Shown here one piece after another: positions 48,545-56,787 of a stretch of DNA of 64,000 bases. The stretch covers positions 1 through 64,000 of the forward strand of contig NZ_LAVA02000034.1 in assembly GCF_000974985.2 (NCBI RefSeq), given 5' to 3'. Every line of letters starts with the position of its first letter. The first letter of the stretch is position 1. The translations under genes and the position numbers were made by a program. The notes beneath the pieces are model-generated. The model worked only from the letters and a program-made list of their open reading frames with translations, was not told the origin of the DNA and searched no databases. This stretch comes from Streptomyces mangrovisoli (lineage in GTDB: Bacteria; Actinomycetota; Actinomycetes; Streptomycetales; Streptomycetaceae).

Positions 48545-49623
48545 GGCGCTTGCAGGTCGACCAGGGCGGCCACGGCGTCGCGATGGGCGCCCGCGGTGCC
48601 GTAGGCGATCGAGTCGGCCTTGGCGCGCTTGAGGTACAGGTGGACCGGGTGCTCCCACGTCATGCCGAGGCCGCCGTGCAGTTGCAGCGCCTCCTCGGCC
48701 GTGCGGACGGCGACGGGGGCGGCGAAGGACTGCGCCACGGCGACCGCGAGTTCGGCGTCGGCCCCGGTGGCGAGGGCGTCGGCCGCGCCCCGGGCCGCGG
48801 CGCGCAGGTGCACGACGTCCAGCCAGAGCTGGGCGAGCCGGTGCTTGAGCGCCTGGAAGCCGCCGACCGGGCGGTTGAACTGCCTCCGCTCCTTCAGATA
48901 GCCCACGGTGTCGGTCAGGGTCCGTTCGGCGAGGCCGAGCTGCTCGGAGGCGAGCAGCCCGGCACCGGCCCGCAGGGCGCGGCGCACGGCCGGTGCGGCG
49001 GGGCCGAGGCGCCGCGCGGGCGCCCCGGTGAGGGTCACGGTGGCGACCGGGCGGGTCAGGTCGAGGGAGGTCTGCGGAGTGACGACGGCGTCCGCGGCGG
49101 CCACCGCGTACAGGTCGCCGTCGCGTGCGGGCACCAGGAGCACGTCCGCCGCGGCGGCGTCGGCGACGGCGGTCAACTCACCGCTCAGAAGGCCGTCTTC
49201 GACGTCCACGACGGGGAAGTCCGCGCCCGGCGCGAGGTGCAGGCCGACGGCCAGCACGCCGATGGCGCGCCCGGACGCGAGCCGTCCGAGCAGCTCCGCG
49301 TCGCCGCTCTCCAGCAGCGCCTCGGTGGCCACCACGGCGCTCGCGAGGTACGGCACCGGGGCCACCGCGCGCCCCAACTCCTCCAGGACGACGGCCGCTT
49401 CGCGGTGCGTGGCGCCGTGGCCGCCGAGTTCCTCGGGCACCAGCAGCCCGGCGAGGCCCATGCCGTCGGCGAGGGACTTCCACAGCGACAGGTCGTGCGG
49501 GGCGTCCGACTCGACGCGCGCGAGCACGTCCGCCGGGCCGCAGTGGTCCGTGAGCAGGTCGCGCACGGCGGCGCGCAGCGCCTCTTCCTCTTCCGAGTAC
49601 AGCAGGTCGGGCTGCGGGCTCAT
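48541..49623 (-). CDS. acyl-CoA dehydrogenase, subunit-like
   Basis: This 360-residue acyl-CoA dehydrogenase-family protein covers the three usual domains (helical, beta, helical). LLVPEELGGHGATHREAAVVLEELGR, YLKERRQFNRPVGGFQALKH and EEALQLHGGLGMTWEHPVHLYLKRAK are the family marks. It overlaps the second dehydrogenase (ATGA), and the two differ in sequence as in the alpha/beta FadE pairs that form heterotetramers on steroid or polyketide CoA esters. That pairing is inferred from context. The 3' end is in a tandem repeat. Confidence 0.92.
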   Translation of the reverse strand: MSPQPDLLYSEEEEALRAAVRDLLTDHCGPADVLARVESDAPHDLSLWKSLADGMGLAGLLVPEELGGHGATHREAAVVLEELGRAVAPVPYLASAVVATEALLESGDAELLGRLASGRAIGVLAVGLHLAPGADFPVVDVEDGLLSGELTAVADAAAADVLLVPARDGDLYAVAAADAVVTPQTSLDLTRPVATVTLTGAPARRLGPAAPAVRRALRAGAGLLASEQLGLAERTLTDTVGYLKERRQFNRPVGGFQALKHRLAQLWLDVVHLRAAARGAADALATGADAELAVAVAQSFAAPVAVRTAEEALQLHGGLGMTWEHPVHLYLKRAKADSIAYGTAGAHRDAVAALVDLQAP

Positions 49624-50807
49624 CGGGCCAGGTCCTTCCAGGCGACGTCCTTGTCGGTGCGCGGTTCGGCGGGCAGGCCGAGGACGCGTTCGGCGACGAT
49701 GTTCAGCAGGACCTCGCTGGTCCCGCCCTCGATGCTGTTGCCCTTCGAGCGCAGGTAGCGGTAGCCCGCGTCGCGGCCGGTGAAGTCGACCAGCTCGGGC
49801 CGGCGCATGGTCCAGTCGTCGTACAACAGGCCCTCTTCGCCGCGGAGTTCGACCTCCAGGCCGCTGATCTCCTGGTTGAGGCGGGCGAAGGCGAGCTTCA
49901 TGCCGGAGCCCTCGTAGCCGGGCTGGCCCGCGGCGAGCTGCTGGCGCAGGCGTTCGGCGGTGAGCCGGGCGACCTCGGCCTCCACCCAGAGGCCGACGAG
50001 GCGCTGGTGCAGGTCGGGGGTGCGCAGTTCGGGCCGCTCGCGCCAGGTCCGCGCGACCGGGCCGATCATGCCGCCCTCGCGGGGCAGCCGCATCCCGCCG
50101 ATGGAGACGCGCTCGTTCATCAGCGTGGTCTGGGCGACCCGCCAGCCGTCGCCGACCTCGCCGAGGCGGCGGCTGTCGGGGATGCGGACGCCGGTGAGGA
50201 AGACCTCGTTGAACTCCGCCTCGCCGGTGATCTGGCGCAGCGGGCGCACCTCGACGCCGGGGTCGGTCATGTCGCAGACGAAGTAGGTGATGCCGGCGTG
50301 CTTGGGCACGTCCGGGTCGGTGCGGGCGATGAGGATGGCCCAGCGGGCGAGGTGGGCGCTGGAGGTCCACACCTTCTGCCCGTCGACCACCCAGTCCCCG
50401 TCGTCCTGGCGGACGGCGCGGGTGCCGAGCGCGGCCAGGTCGGAGCCGGCGCCGGGCTCGCTGAACAGCTGGCACCACACCTCCTCGCCGGTCCACAGGG
50501 GCCGCAGGAAGCGCCGCTTCTGCTCCTCGGTGCCGTAGGCGAGGATCGTCGGGGCGGCCATGCCGAGGCCGATGCCGATCCGTCGCGGGTCGTTGTCGGG
50601 GGCGCTCGCGGCCTCCAGCTCGGCGTCCACGACGGCCTGGAGGGTGCGCGGCGCGCCCAGGCCGCCGAGGCCCTCGGGGTAGTGCACCCAGGCGAGTCCG
50701 GCGTCGAAGCGGGCTTCGAGGAAGGCCTGCCGCCCGGTCTCGGCGGGCGGGTGCGCGGCGAGCAGTTCGGCGGTGCGACGCCTCAGTTCGGCTGCGTCGA
50801 CGATCAT
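49620..50807 (-). CDS. acyl-CoA dehydrogenase
   Basis: This 395-residue FAD enzyme oxidises an acyl-CoA to the enoyl-CoA. WCQLFSEPGAGSDLAAL (flavin and substrate contact), VWTSSAHLARWAILIARTD, and KGNSIEGGTSEVLLNIVAERVLGLP near the end are diagnostic. It is the middle gene of a three-gene operon with overlapping ends (ATGA on both sides), between the quinone oxidoreductase and the second dehydrogenase. It probably forms a complex with the latter. Confidence 0.95.
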   Translation of the reverse strand: MIVDAAELRRRTAELLAAHPPAETGRQAFLEARFDAGLAWVHYPEGLGGLGAPRTLQAVVDAELEAASAPDNDPRRIGIGLGMAAPTILAYGTEEQKRRFLRPLWTGEEVWCQLFSEPGAGSDLAALGTRAVRQDDGDWVVDGQKVWTSSAHLARWAILIARTDPDVPKHAGITYFVCDMTDPGVEVRPLRQITGEAEFNEVFLTGVRIPDSRRLGEVGDGWRVAQTTLMNERVSIGGMRLPREGGMIGPVARTWRERPELRTPDLHQRLVGLWVEAEVARLTAERLRQQLAAGQPGYEGSGMKLAFARLNQEISGLEVELRGEEGLLYDDWTMRRPELVDFTGRDAGYRYLRSKGNSIEGGTSEVLLNIVAERVLGLPAEPRTDKDVAWKDLAR

Positions 50808-51781
50808 ACGGCGGCTCCCTCGCTCAGGGCGGGCAGCACCGTGACGCGGCCCGTGGTGAGGCCGTCGCCGACCCGCTGCACGGCGGCCGCGGCCCCGGCC
50901 AGCGGGACGCGCTCGCTCACCAGGGGCTTGACGACGCCCCGGGCGGCCAGCTCGGTGAGCTGCTCGTGGCAGTGCTGGACCAGCTTGGGGTTCTTGGTGT
51001 TGTACAGGCCCCAGTGCAGGCCGACGATCGAGTAGTTCTTCACCAGGGCGTGGTTGAGCGCGGGGCTCGGGATGGAGCCGCTCGCGAAGCCGACCACGAC
51101 GATACGGCCCTCGAAGGCGACCAGCTTGGCGGACTGGGCGTAGGCGTCGCCGCCCACCGGGTCGTAGATCACGTCGGCGCCGCGGCCGCCGGTGGCCTGC
51201 TTGACCGCGGCCACGACGTCCTCGGTGCGGCGGTCGACCACGACGTCGCAGCCGAGTTCGCGGGCGACGGCGGCCTTGTCGGCGCCGCCGACGACGCCGA
51301 TGACGGTGGCGCCCGCGGCCTTGCCGAGCTGGACGGCGGCGCTGCCGACGCCGCCGGCTGCGGCGTGCACGAGCAGCGTCTCGCCGGCCTCCAGGTGCGC
51401 CCTGCGGTGCAGGCCGAACCAGCCGGTCTGGTAACCGATGTGCAGGGCGGCGGCCTGGGCGTCGTCCAGCGCCTCGGGGGCGGGCAGCAGGGCGGCGGCG
51501 TCCGCGACCGCGTACTCGGCGAAACCGCCGTACGGCAGGGCCGGGTTGGCGATGACGCGGCGGCCGTCCTCGGTCTCGCCGCAGATCTCCACGCCGGGGG
51601 TGAACGGCAGCGGGGGCCGGACCTGGTACTGGCCTCGGCACATCAGCACGTCGGGGAAGTTGATGTTGGCGGCGCGCACGCGCAGCAGCACCTGCCCCTC
51701 GCCCGGCACGGGTGTCTCCGCCGCTTCGAGGCGCATCACCTCGCTCGGCTCGCCGTTCTCGTGCACGTGCCATGCCTGCAT
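50804..51781 (-). CDS. NAD(P)H:quinone oxidoreductase-like zinc-free MDR protein
   Basis: This 325-residue medium-chain dehydrogenase/reductase has a GroES-like N-terminal part (VRAANINFPDVLMCRGQYQ, PFTPGVEICG) and a Rossmann domain with AAAGGVGSAAVQLGKAAGA and VIGVVGGADK. The catalytic-zinc ligands of alcohol dehydrogenases are absent, as in quinone oxidoreductase or enoyl reductase types. It is the first gene of the acyl-CoA dehydrogenase operon, so it may reduce or process the CoA-ester products. ATG 51781; an AAGCG/CGCTT palindrome lies about 70 bp upstream. Confidence 0.92.
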   Translation of the reverse strand: MQAWHVHENGEPSEVMRLEAAETPVPGEGQVLLRVRAANINFPDVLMCRGQYQVRPPLPFTPGVEICGETEDGRRVIANPALPYGGFAEYAVADAAALLPAPEALDDAQAAALHIGYQTGWFGLHRRAHLEAGETLLVHAAAGGVGSAAVQLGKAAGATVIGVVGGADKAAVARELGCDVVVDRRTEDVVAAVKQATGGRGADVIYDPVGGDAYAQSAKLVAFEGRIVVVGFASGSIPSPALNHALVKNYSIVGLHWGLYNTKNPKLVQHCHEQLTELAARGVVKPLVSERVPLAGAAAAVQRVGDGLTTGRVTVLPALSEGAAV

Positions 51782-51848
51782 GGGGGGCCTCCACGGGCTG
51801 CGTCGACTGCGTCGTCGGACCGGCCGTCGGACCGGTCGATCGCATACT

Positions 51849-51860
51849 AAGCGGTCGCTT
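51849..51860. promoter_or_regulatory. AAGCG-GT-CGCTT operator candidate
   Basis: AAGCG (51849-51853) and CGCTT (51856-51860) form a compact palindrome overlapping a -10-like TAGTAT on the minus strand, upstream of the quinone oxidoreductase/acyl-CoA dehydrogenase operon. The pattern resembles sites of TetR regulators of acyl-CoA genes. Confidence 0.4.
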
Positions 51861-51895
51861 GCCTTCAGGGAACCGCGGCGGCCGGATGGCCTCCG

Positions 51896-52531
51896 TCACT
51901 CCTCGCCCGCGCCGCCCCCACCGCCCTCCTGCCGCGGCCGCGCCCGCACGTGCATGCGCTCGCCCTGCGGCCCGAACAGGCTGAGGAACTCCACCGGACC
52001 CTCGCCCGTCGAGCCGAACCAGTGCGGGACCCGGGTGTCGAACTCGGCCGCCTCCCCCGGCGCCAGCACCACGTCGTGCTCGCCGAGGACCAGCCGCAGC
52101 TTTCCCGAGAGCACGTACACCCATTCATAGCCCTCGTGGGTGCGGGGGTCGGGGTGGCCGGTGCGGCGCGGCTCGATGATCTTGAAGGCCTGGAGGCCGC
52201 CGGGCTGGCGGGTGAGCGGCAGGTAGGTGCGCCCGTGCCGCACGATCGGCCGCGCCCGCACCCGCGGGTCTCCCACCGGCGGGGCGCCGACCAGTTCGTC
52301 CAGCGGCACCTGGTGCGCCCGCGCGATCGGCAGCAGCAGCTCCAGGCTGGGCTTGCGCAGCCCGGACTCCAGGCGGGAGAGGGTGCTGACGGAGATGCCG
52401 GTCGCCTCCGAGAGGGCGGCGAGGGTCACCTCGCGCTCCTTGCGGATGCGACGCAGGCGGGGGCCTACGGCGGCGAGCACGCCGTCGGTGTCGTCGTCGG
52501 CGCCGGCGTCGTGGGCGGTCTCGTCATCCAT
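51896..52531 (-). CDS. XRE-family regulator with C-terminal cupin domain
   Basis: This 211-residue protein has an XRE helix-turn-helix (about 23-78: LRRIRKEREVTLAALSEATG, STLSRLESGLRKPSLELLLP) and a cupin (about 115-185: EGYEWVYVLSGKLRLVLGEH, LAPGEAAEFDTRVPHWF). Such proteins sense small molecules through the cupin and regulate metabolic genes. It lies 114 bp upstream of the acyl-CoA dehydrogenase operon in the same direction and may control it. ATG 52531; a TTGACA -35 box and a TTGC/GCAA palindrome overlap its promoter, suggesting autoregulation. Confidence 0.92.
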   Translation of the reverse strand: MDDETAHDAGADDDTDGVLAAVGPRLRRIRKEREVTLAALSEATGISVSTLSRLESGLRKPSLELLLPIARAHQVPLDELVGAPPVGDPRVRARPIVRHGRTYLPLTRQPGGLQAFKIIEPRRTGHPDPRTHEGYEWVYVLSGKLRLVLGEHDVVLAPGEAAEFDTRVPHWFGSTGEGPVEFLSLFGPQGERMHVRARPRQEGGGGGAGEE

Positions 52532-52538
52532 GACTTCA

Positions 52539-52566
52539 TTGCAGTTTCGGCAAGGCCGTTTGTCAA
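52539..52566 (-). promoter_or_regulatory. XRE-cupin promoter and palindrome
   Basis: TTGACA on the minus strand (52561-52566) and TGCAAT (52538-52543) are 17 bp apart. TTGCCGAAACTGCAA (52539-52553) is an imperfect TTGC/GCAA palindrome that overlaps the -10. Confidence 0.45.
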
Positions 52567-52693
52567 TTCGGCAGCGCGGGCCGGGTCGGGGTCGTTGGTG
52601 CGGCTCCGTCGTGGCTGATCGCGCAGTTCCCCGCGCCCCTTTTTGGATGGGGCCGGATCGCGGGTGGATGACTGCGGGCCGTCGTGGGCTGGT

Positions 52694-52739
52694 CGCGCAG
52701 TTCCCCGCGCCCCTTTTTGGGGGCGCGGGGAACTGCGCG
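52694..52739. repeat. CGCGCAGTTCCCCGCGCCCC hairpin element, copy A
   Basis: A perfect 20-bp inverted repeat with a T-rich loop. The same arm sequence recurs at 56691-56735 and as half-copies at 52619 and 52792. It is terminator-like but lies in a divergent region, so it may be a mobile or dispersed element rather than a terminator. Confidence 0.85.
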
Positions 52740-52884
52740 GGTGACCACGACGCGGCCGCAGCAGTCCGTCCGGGGGCAGGCCCCACCCCTCAGGGGCGCG
52801 GGGAACTGCGCGAACACCCCCCACCGGTCCGCGGGCGGATACCGCGCAGGTGTGCCGCCGGACGGCCCGAGGCACGATGGCTGC

Positions 52885-54423
52885 ATGTTGCTGACCCGGC
52901 TCGCCGACGTGTCGCGGGAGGTCGCCGCCACCTCCGCCCGGTCCCGCAAGACCGCCCTGCTCGCGGAGTTGTTCCGGGAGGCGGACGCGGACGACGTACC
53001 GATCGTCATCCCGTACCTGGCGGGACGCCTGCCGCAGGGCCGCCTCGGGGTGGGGTGGAAGGTGCTCGGACGGCCCGTGGAGCCCGCCGCCGCACCGGGG
53101 CTCACCGTGCGGGAGGTGGACGCGCTGCTCACCGAGCTCGCGACCGTCGCGGGCCCCGGCTCGCAGGCCGAACGACAGCGGCTGGTGGCCGAGTTGATGG
53201 GCGCCGCCACGGCGGACGAGCAGCGGTACCTGCTCGGACTGCTCACCGGCGAGGTACGGCAGGGCGCGCTCGACGCCGTCGCGGTGGAGGGCCTCGCCGA
53301 GGCGACCGGCGCGCCCCCGGCGGACGTACGGCGGGCCGTGATGCTGGCCGGGGCGCTCCAGCCGGTGGCGCAGGCCCTGCTCACCGAGGGGCCGCCCGCC
53401 CTGGAACGGTTCCGGCTCACCGTGGGGCGTCCGGTGCTGCCCATGCTGGCGCACTCCGCGTCCTCGGTCGGCGAGGCGGTCGCGAAGCTGGACGGCTGCG
53501 CGGTCGAGGAGAAGCTGGACGGCATCCGGGTCCAGGTCCACCGGGACGGCGACACCGTACGCGTACACACCCGCACCCTCGACGACATCACCGACCGGCT
53601 GCCCGAAGTGACGGCGGCCGCACGGGAGTTGCCGGGCGAGAGATTCATCCTGGACGGGGAGGTGCTCTCCTTCGGGCCGGACGGGCGGCCGCGGTCCTTC
53701 CAGGACACCGCGGGCCGCGTCGGCTCCCGGGTGGACGTGGCGACGGCCGCCGAGGCGGTGCCCGTCTCCCCCGTCTTCTTCGACGCGCTCGCCGTCGGCG
53801 ACCGCGACCTGCTCGACCTGCCGTTCACCGAGCGCCACGCGGAGCTGGCCCGGCTGGTGCCGGAGCCGATGCGGGTGCGCCGTACGCTCGTCACGGGGCC
53901 TAAGGACACCGCGCGGGCCGAGGCGTTCCTCGCCGAGACGCTGGCGCGCGGCCACGAGGGCGTCGTGGTCAAGGCGCTCGACGCCCCGTACAGCGCCGGC
54001 CGGCGCGGCGCCTCCTGGCTGAAGGTCAAGCCGGTGCACACCCTCGACCTGGTGGTGCTGGCCGCCGAGTGGGGCCATGGCCGCCGTACCGGAAGACTCT
54101 CCAACCTGCACCTCGGGGCGCGCGGCCCGGACGGCGCGTTCATCATGCTCGGCAAGACGTTCAAGGGCATGACGGACGCGATGCTCGCCTGGCAGACCGG
54201 CCGGCTGCGCGAACTCGCCGTCGAGGAGCACGGCTGGGGCGTCACCGTACGCCCCGAACTCGTCGTCGAGATCGCCTACGACGGCCTCCAGCGCTCCACC
54301 CGCTATCCGGCGGGCGTGACCCTGCGTTTCGCCCGCGTCGTGCGCTACCGCGAGGACAAACGCGCCGAGGAGGCCGACACCGTGGAGAACCTGCTGGCGG
54401 CCCATCCCGAGGTGCACCCGTGA
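52885..54423 (+). CDS. ATP-dependent DNA ligase
   Basis: This 512-residue ligase seals nicked DNA through a Lys-AMP intermediate. It has an N-terminal helical DNA-binding domain (about 1-190), an adenylation domain with Lys210 in VEEKLDGIRVQ (the KxDGxR motif), then FILDGEVLSF, GHEGVVVKALD and SWLKVKP, and a C-terminal OB fold. It resembles the LigB-type accessory ligases of actinobacteria rather than LigD, since it has no polymerase or nuclease domain. ATG 52885. The stop overlaps the Nudix start (GTGA), so they are co-translated. Confidence 0.95.
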   Translation: MLLTRLADVSREVAATSARSRKTALLAELFREADADDVPIVIPYLAGRLPQGRLGVGWKVLGRPVEPAAAPGLTVREVDALLTELATVAGPGSQAERQRLVAELMGAATADEQRYLLGLLTGEVRQGALDAVAVEGLAEATGAPPADVRRAVMLAGALQPVAQALLTEGPPALERFRLTVGRPVLPMLAHSASSVGEAVAKLDGCAVEEKLDGIRVQVHRDGDTVRVHTRTLDDITDRLPEVTAAARELPGERFILDGEVLSFGPDGRPRSFQDTAGRVGSRVDVATAAEAVPVSPVFFDALAVGDRDLLDLPFTERHAELARLVPEPMRVRRTLVTGPKDTARAEAFLAETLARGHEGVVVKALDAPYSAGRRGASWLKVKPVHTLDLVVLAAEWGHGRRTGRLSNLHLGARGPDGAFIMLGKTFKGMTDAMLAWQTGRLRELAVEEHGWGVTVRPELVVEIAYDGLQRSTRYPAGVTLRFARVVRYREDKRAEEADTVENLLAAHPEVHP

Positions 54424-54884
54424 CCGCGCGGCGCAGTGCCGGTCTGCTGCTCTTCCGGCGCACCGAGGACGGCTTGGAGGTGCTGCTCGGGCACATGGGC
54501 GGGCCCTTCCACGCCCGCAAGGACGCCGGGTCGTGGAGCGTCCCGAAGGGCGAGTACGAGCCGGACGAGCCGGCCTGGGACGCGGCGCGCCGGGAGTTCC
54601 GCGAGGAGCTGGGGCTCGCCCCGCCCGACGGGGAGGCCCTGCCGCTCGGCGAGGTCAGGCAGTCGGGCGGCAAGATCGTCACGGTGTGGGCGATCGAGGC
54701 CGATCTCGACCCGGCGGACATGGTGCCCGGCACCTTCACCATGGAGTGGCCGCCGCGCTCCGGGCGGACGCAGGAGTTCCCCGAGCTGGACCGGGTCGCG
54801 TGGCTGGGCCTGGACCGGGGCCGGGAGCTGATCGTCAAGGCACAGGCCGCGTTTCTCGACCGGCTGGCGGAGCACACGGACTGA
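54420..54884 (+). CDS. Nudix hydrolase
   Basis: This 154-residue protein has the Nudix box at about residues 44-66 (GEYEPDEPAWDAARREF then REELGL), fitting Gx5Ex7REUxEExGU. Members cleave nucleoside diphosphates linked to another group. GTG 54420 overlaps the DNA ligase stop by 4 bp. The coupling suggests a shared DNA-repair role, for example handling of damaged nucleotides or adenylated by-products, but the substrate is unknown. Confidence 0.93.
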   Translation: MTARRSAGLLLFRRTEDGLEVLLGHMGGPFHARKDAGSWSVPKGEYEPDEPAWDAARREFREELGLAPPDGEALPLGEVRQSGGKIVTVWAIEADLDPADMVPGTFTMEWPPRSGRTQEFPELDRVAWLGLDRGRELIVKAQAAFLDRLAEHTD

Positions 54885-54991
54885 ACACGCGCCCACGGAC
54901 CGGGCACGCGTACTGAACAGCGGCCCACGCGTTGCGCGCGGCAGCGCGGCGCGCGAAGGTCGAAGCACACCCGCTCACAGGGAGGTCGGTC

Positions 54992-56377
54992 ATGCCCATC
55001 GCGACGGTGAATCCGGCGAACGGCGAGACGCTCAAGACGTACGAGGCCATGGGCGAGGAGGAGCTGGAGCGCCGGCTCCAGCTCGCGGAGGCGACGTTCC
55101 GCACGTACCGGACGACGTCGTTCGCCGAGCGCGCCCGGTTGCTGAACCGCGCCGCCGACCTGCTGGAGGAGGACCAGCAGGAGATCGGCCGGGTGATGAC
55201 CACCGAGATGGGCAAGCCGGTCGTGCAGGCGCGCGCGGAGGCCGTGAAGTGCGCCAAGGCGATGCGCTGGTACGCCGCCCACGCCGAGGAACTGCTCGCC
55301 GACGAGGAGCCCGCCGAGCGGGACGTGAAGGACTCCGGCGCGGCCCGGGTGCGGGTGCGCTACCGGCCGCTGGGCCCGGTGCTCGCGGTGATGCCGTGGA
55401 ACTTCCCGCTCTGGCAGGTGGTGCGCTTCGCCGCGCCCGCGCTGATGGCGGGCAACGTCGGCCTGCTCAAGCACGCCTCGAACGTGCCGCAGACCGCGCT
55501 GTACCTGGAGGACCTCTTCCACCGGGCGGGCTTCACCGAGGGCACCTTCCAGACCCTGCTGATCGGTGCGGGGGCGGTCGACGAGATCCTGCGCGACGAC
55601 CGGGTCAAGGCGGCGACCCTCACCGGGAGCGAGCCGGCCGGGCGGGCCGTCGCGTCCACCGCGGGCGAGATGATCAAGAAGACCGTGCTGGAGCTGGGCG
55701 GTTCGGACCCGTACGTGGTCATGCCCTCGGCCGATCTGGACCGTGCGGCGAAGGTCGCGGTGACCGCGCGGGTGCAGAACAACGGCCAATCCTGCATCGC
55801 CGCGAAGCGGTTCATCGTGCACACGGACGTCTACGACGCCTTCGCCGAGCGATTCGTCGCGGGGATGCGGGAGTTGAAGGTCGGCGACCCGATGGAGGAG
55901 GACACCGGGGTCGGGCCGCTCGCCACCGAACAGGGCCGGGCCGACCTGGAGGAACTGGTCGACGACGCGCGGCGGGCCGGGGCGCAGGTGCTGTGCGGTG
56001 GCGAACGTCCGGACGGGCCGGGCTGGTACTACCCGCCGACCGTGCTCGCCGGCATCACGCGTGCGATGCGCATCCACCGGGAGGAGGCGTTCGGGCCGGT
56101 GGCCACGCTGTACCGGGCGGCCGATCCGGACGAGGCGGTGCTGATCGCCAACGATTCGCCGTTCGGCCTGAGTTCGAACGTCTGGACGCGTGACGACCAG
56201 GAGGTCGAGCGGTTCGCGCGGGATCTGGAGGCGGGGGCGGTGTACGTGAACGGGATGACCGCCTCGCACCCGGCGTTCCCGTTCGGCGGGGTCAAGCGGT
56301 CCGGGTACGGGCGTGAGCTGTCCGGGCACGGAATCCGCGAGTTCTGCAACATCACGACGGTTTGGCAGGGTGCGTGA
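54992..56377 (+). CDS. NAD(P)-dependent succinate-semialdehyde dehydrogenase-like enzyme
   Basis: This 461-residue aldehyde dehydrogenase has VMPWNFPLWQVVRFAAPAL (cofactor and active-site Asn), LTGSEPAGRAVAS, the general base in LELGGSDPYVVM and the catalytic Cys in NNGQSCIAAKRF. EEAFGPVATLYR and FGGVKRSGYGREL close the fold. The sequence is closest to the shorter succinate-semialdehyde dehydrogenases (GabD/YneI type) that finish GABA breakdown. ATG 54992 has GGGAGG upstream. It is monocistronic or cotranscribed with the small gene at 56403. Confidence 0.92.
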   Translation: MPIATVNPANGETLKTYEAMGEEELERRLQLAEATFRTYRTTSFAERARLLNRAADLLEEDQQEIGRVMTTEMGKPVVQARAEAVKCAKAMRWYAAHAEELLADEEPAERDVKDSGAARVRVRYRPLGPVLAVMPWNFPLWQVVRFAAPALMAGNVGLLKHASNVPQTALYLEDLFHRAGFTEGTFQTLLIGAGAVDEILRDDRVKAATLTGSEPAGRAVASTAGEMIKKTVLELGGSDPYVVMPSADLDRAAKVAVTARVQNNGQSCIAAKRFIVHTDVYDAFAERFVAGMRELKVGDPMEEDTGVGPLATEQGRADLEELVDDARRAGAQVLCGGERPDGPGWYYPPTVLAGITRAMRIHREEAFGPVATLYRAADPDEAVLIANDSPFGLSSNVWTRDDQEVERFARDLEAGAVYVNGMTASHPAFPFGGVKRSGYGRELSGHGIREFCNITTVWQGA

Positions 56378-56402
56378 GGGCCGCGCGGCTACCATCCCGT
56401 CT

Positions 56403-56636
56403 GTGAACCGCGAAGTAACTCTGCCCCTGATCGTCGACGACCGGGGCACCTTGCAGGTCGCCGCGGCCGATGTCAGCAAGTTGTTGCGGACGCTCGGCGG
56501 CCGGTGGCTGCACCTGGTCGAGGCCGGCGAGGACGAACTCGACGAGGACACCGTCGCCGCGCTCACGATCGAACTGGCGAAGCTGGCCGACCGCATCGAC
56601 GTGGCGTGCATCGCCCACAGCAGCGGTTCCCCTTGA
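56403..56636 (+). CDS. small conserved hypothetical protein
   Basis: This 77-residue acidic protein (LPLIVDDRGTLQVAAADV, then TVAALTIELAKLADRIDVAC) has no membrane segment and no known catalytic motif. I believe similar short proteins are common in Streptomyces (a DUF6213-like family), but this could not be checked. GTG 56403 lies 25 bp after the aldehyde dehydrogenase stop, so cotranscription is possible. A hairpin repeat follows at 56691. Confidence 0.75.
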   Translation: MNREVTLPLIVDDRGTLQVAAADVSKLLRTLGGRWLHLVEAGEDELDEDTVAALTIELAKLADRIDVACIAHSSGSP

Positions 56637-56690
56637 GGGCGGGCGGGTCTGGCGGGGCAGCGGTTTCCGTGCGGGTCCGTCGTGGCTGGT

Positions 56691-56735
56691 CGCGCAGTTC
56701 CCCGCGCCCCTTCTGGGGGCGCGGGGAACTGCGCG
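56691..56735. terminator. CGCGCAGTTCCCCGCGCCCC hairpin element, copy B
   Basis: A perfect 20-bp inverted repeat (56691-56710 and 56716-56735) with loop TTCTG lies between convergent genes, where it can end transcription from both sides. The arms are identical to the copy at 52694-52739. Confidence 0.85.
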
Positions 56736-56787
56736 AGCGAGCACGACGGGCCCGCGGACGCCCGTGGACACCTGCGAGCCCCCGCGT

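Larger units (their letters stand above)
52532..52884. other. 353-bp divergent intergenic region with hairpin repeats
   Basis: No gene was seen. Besides the XRE promoter it holds three copies of a Streptomyces-type repeat containing CGCGCAGTTCCCCGCG. Two are half-elements (52619-52646, and inverted at 52792-52812). One is a full perfect hairpin, arms 52694-52713 and 52720-52739, 20 bp each with a 6-base loop TTTTTG. No clear ligase promoter was recognised. Confidence 0.75.

Noticed and set aside
52694..52739. Reading the CGCGCAGTTCCCC hairpin as a riboswitch or origin element
   Set aside because: It is a simple perfect inverted repeat with the same arms at 56691 between convergent genes, which fits a dispersed terminator-like repeat better.
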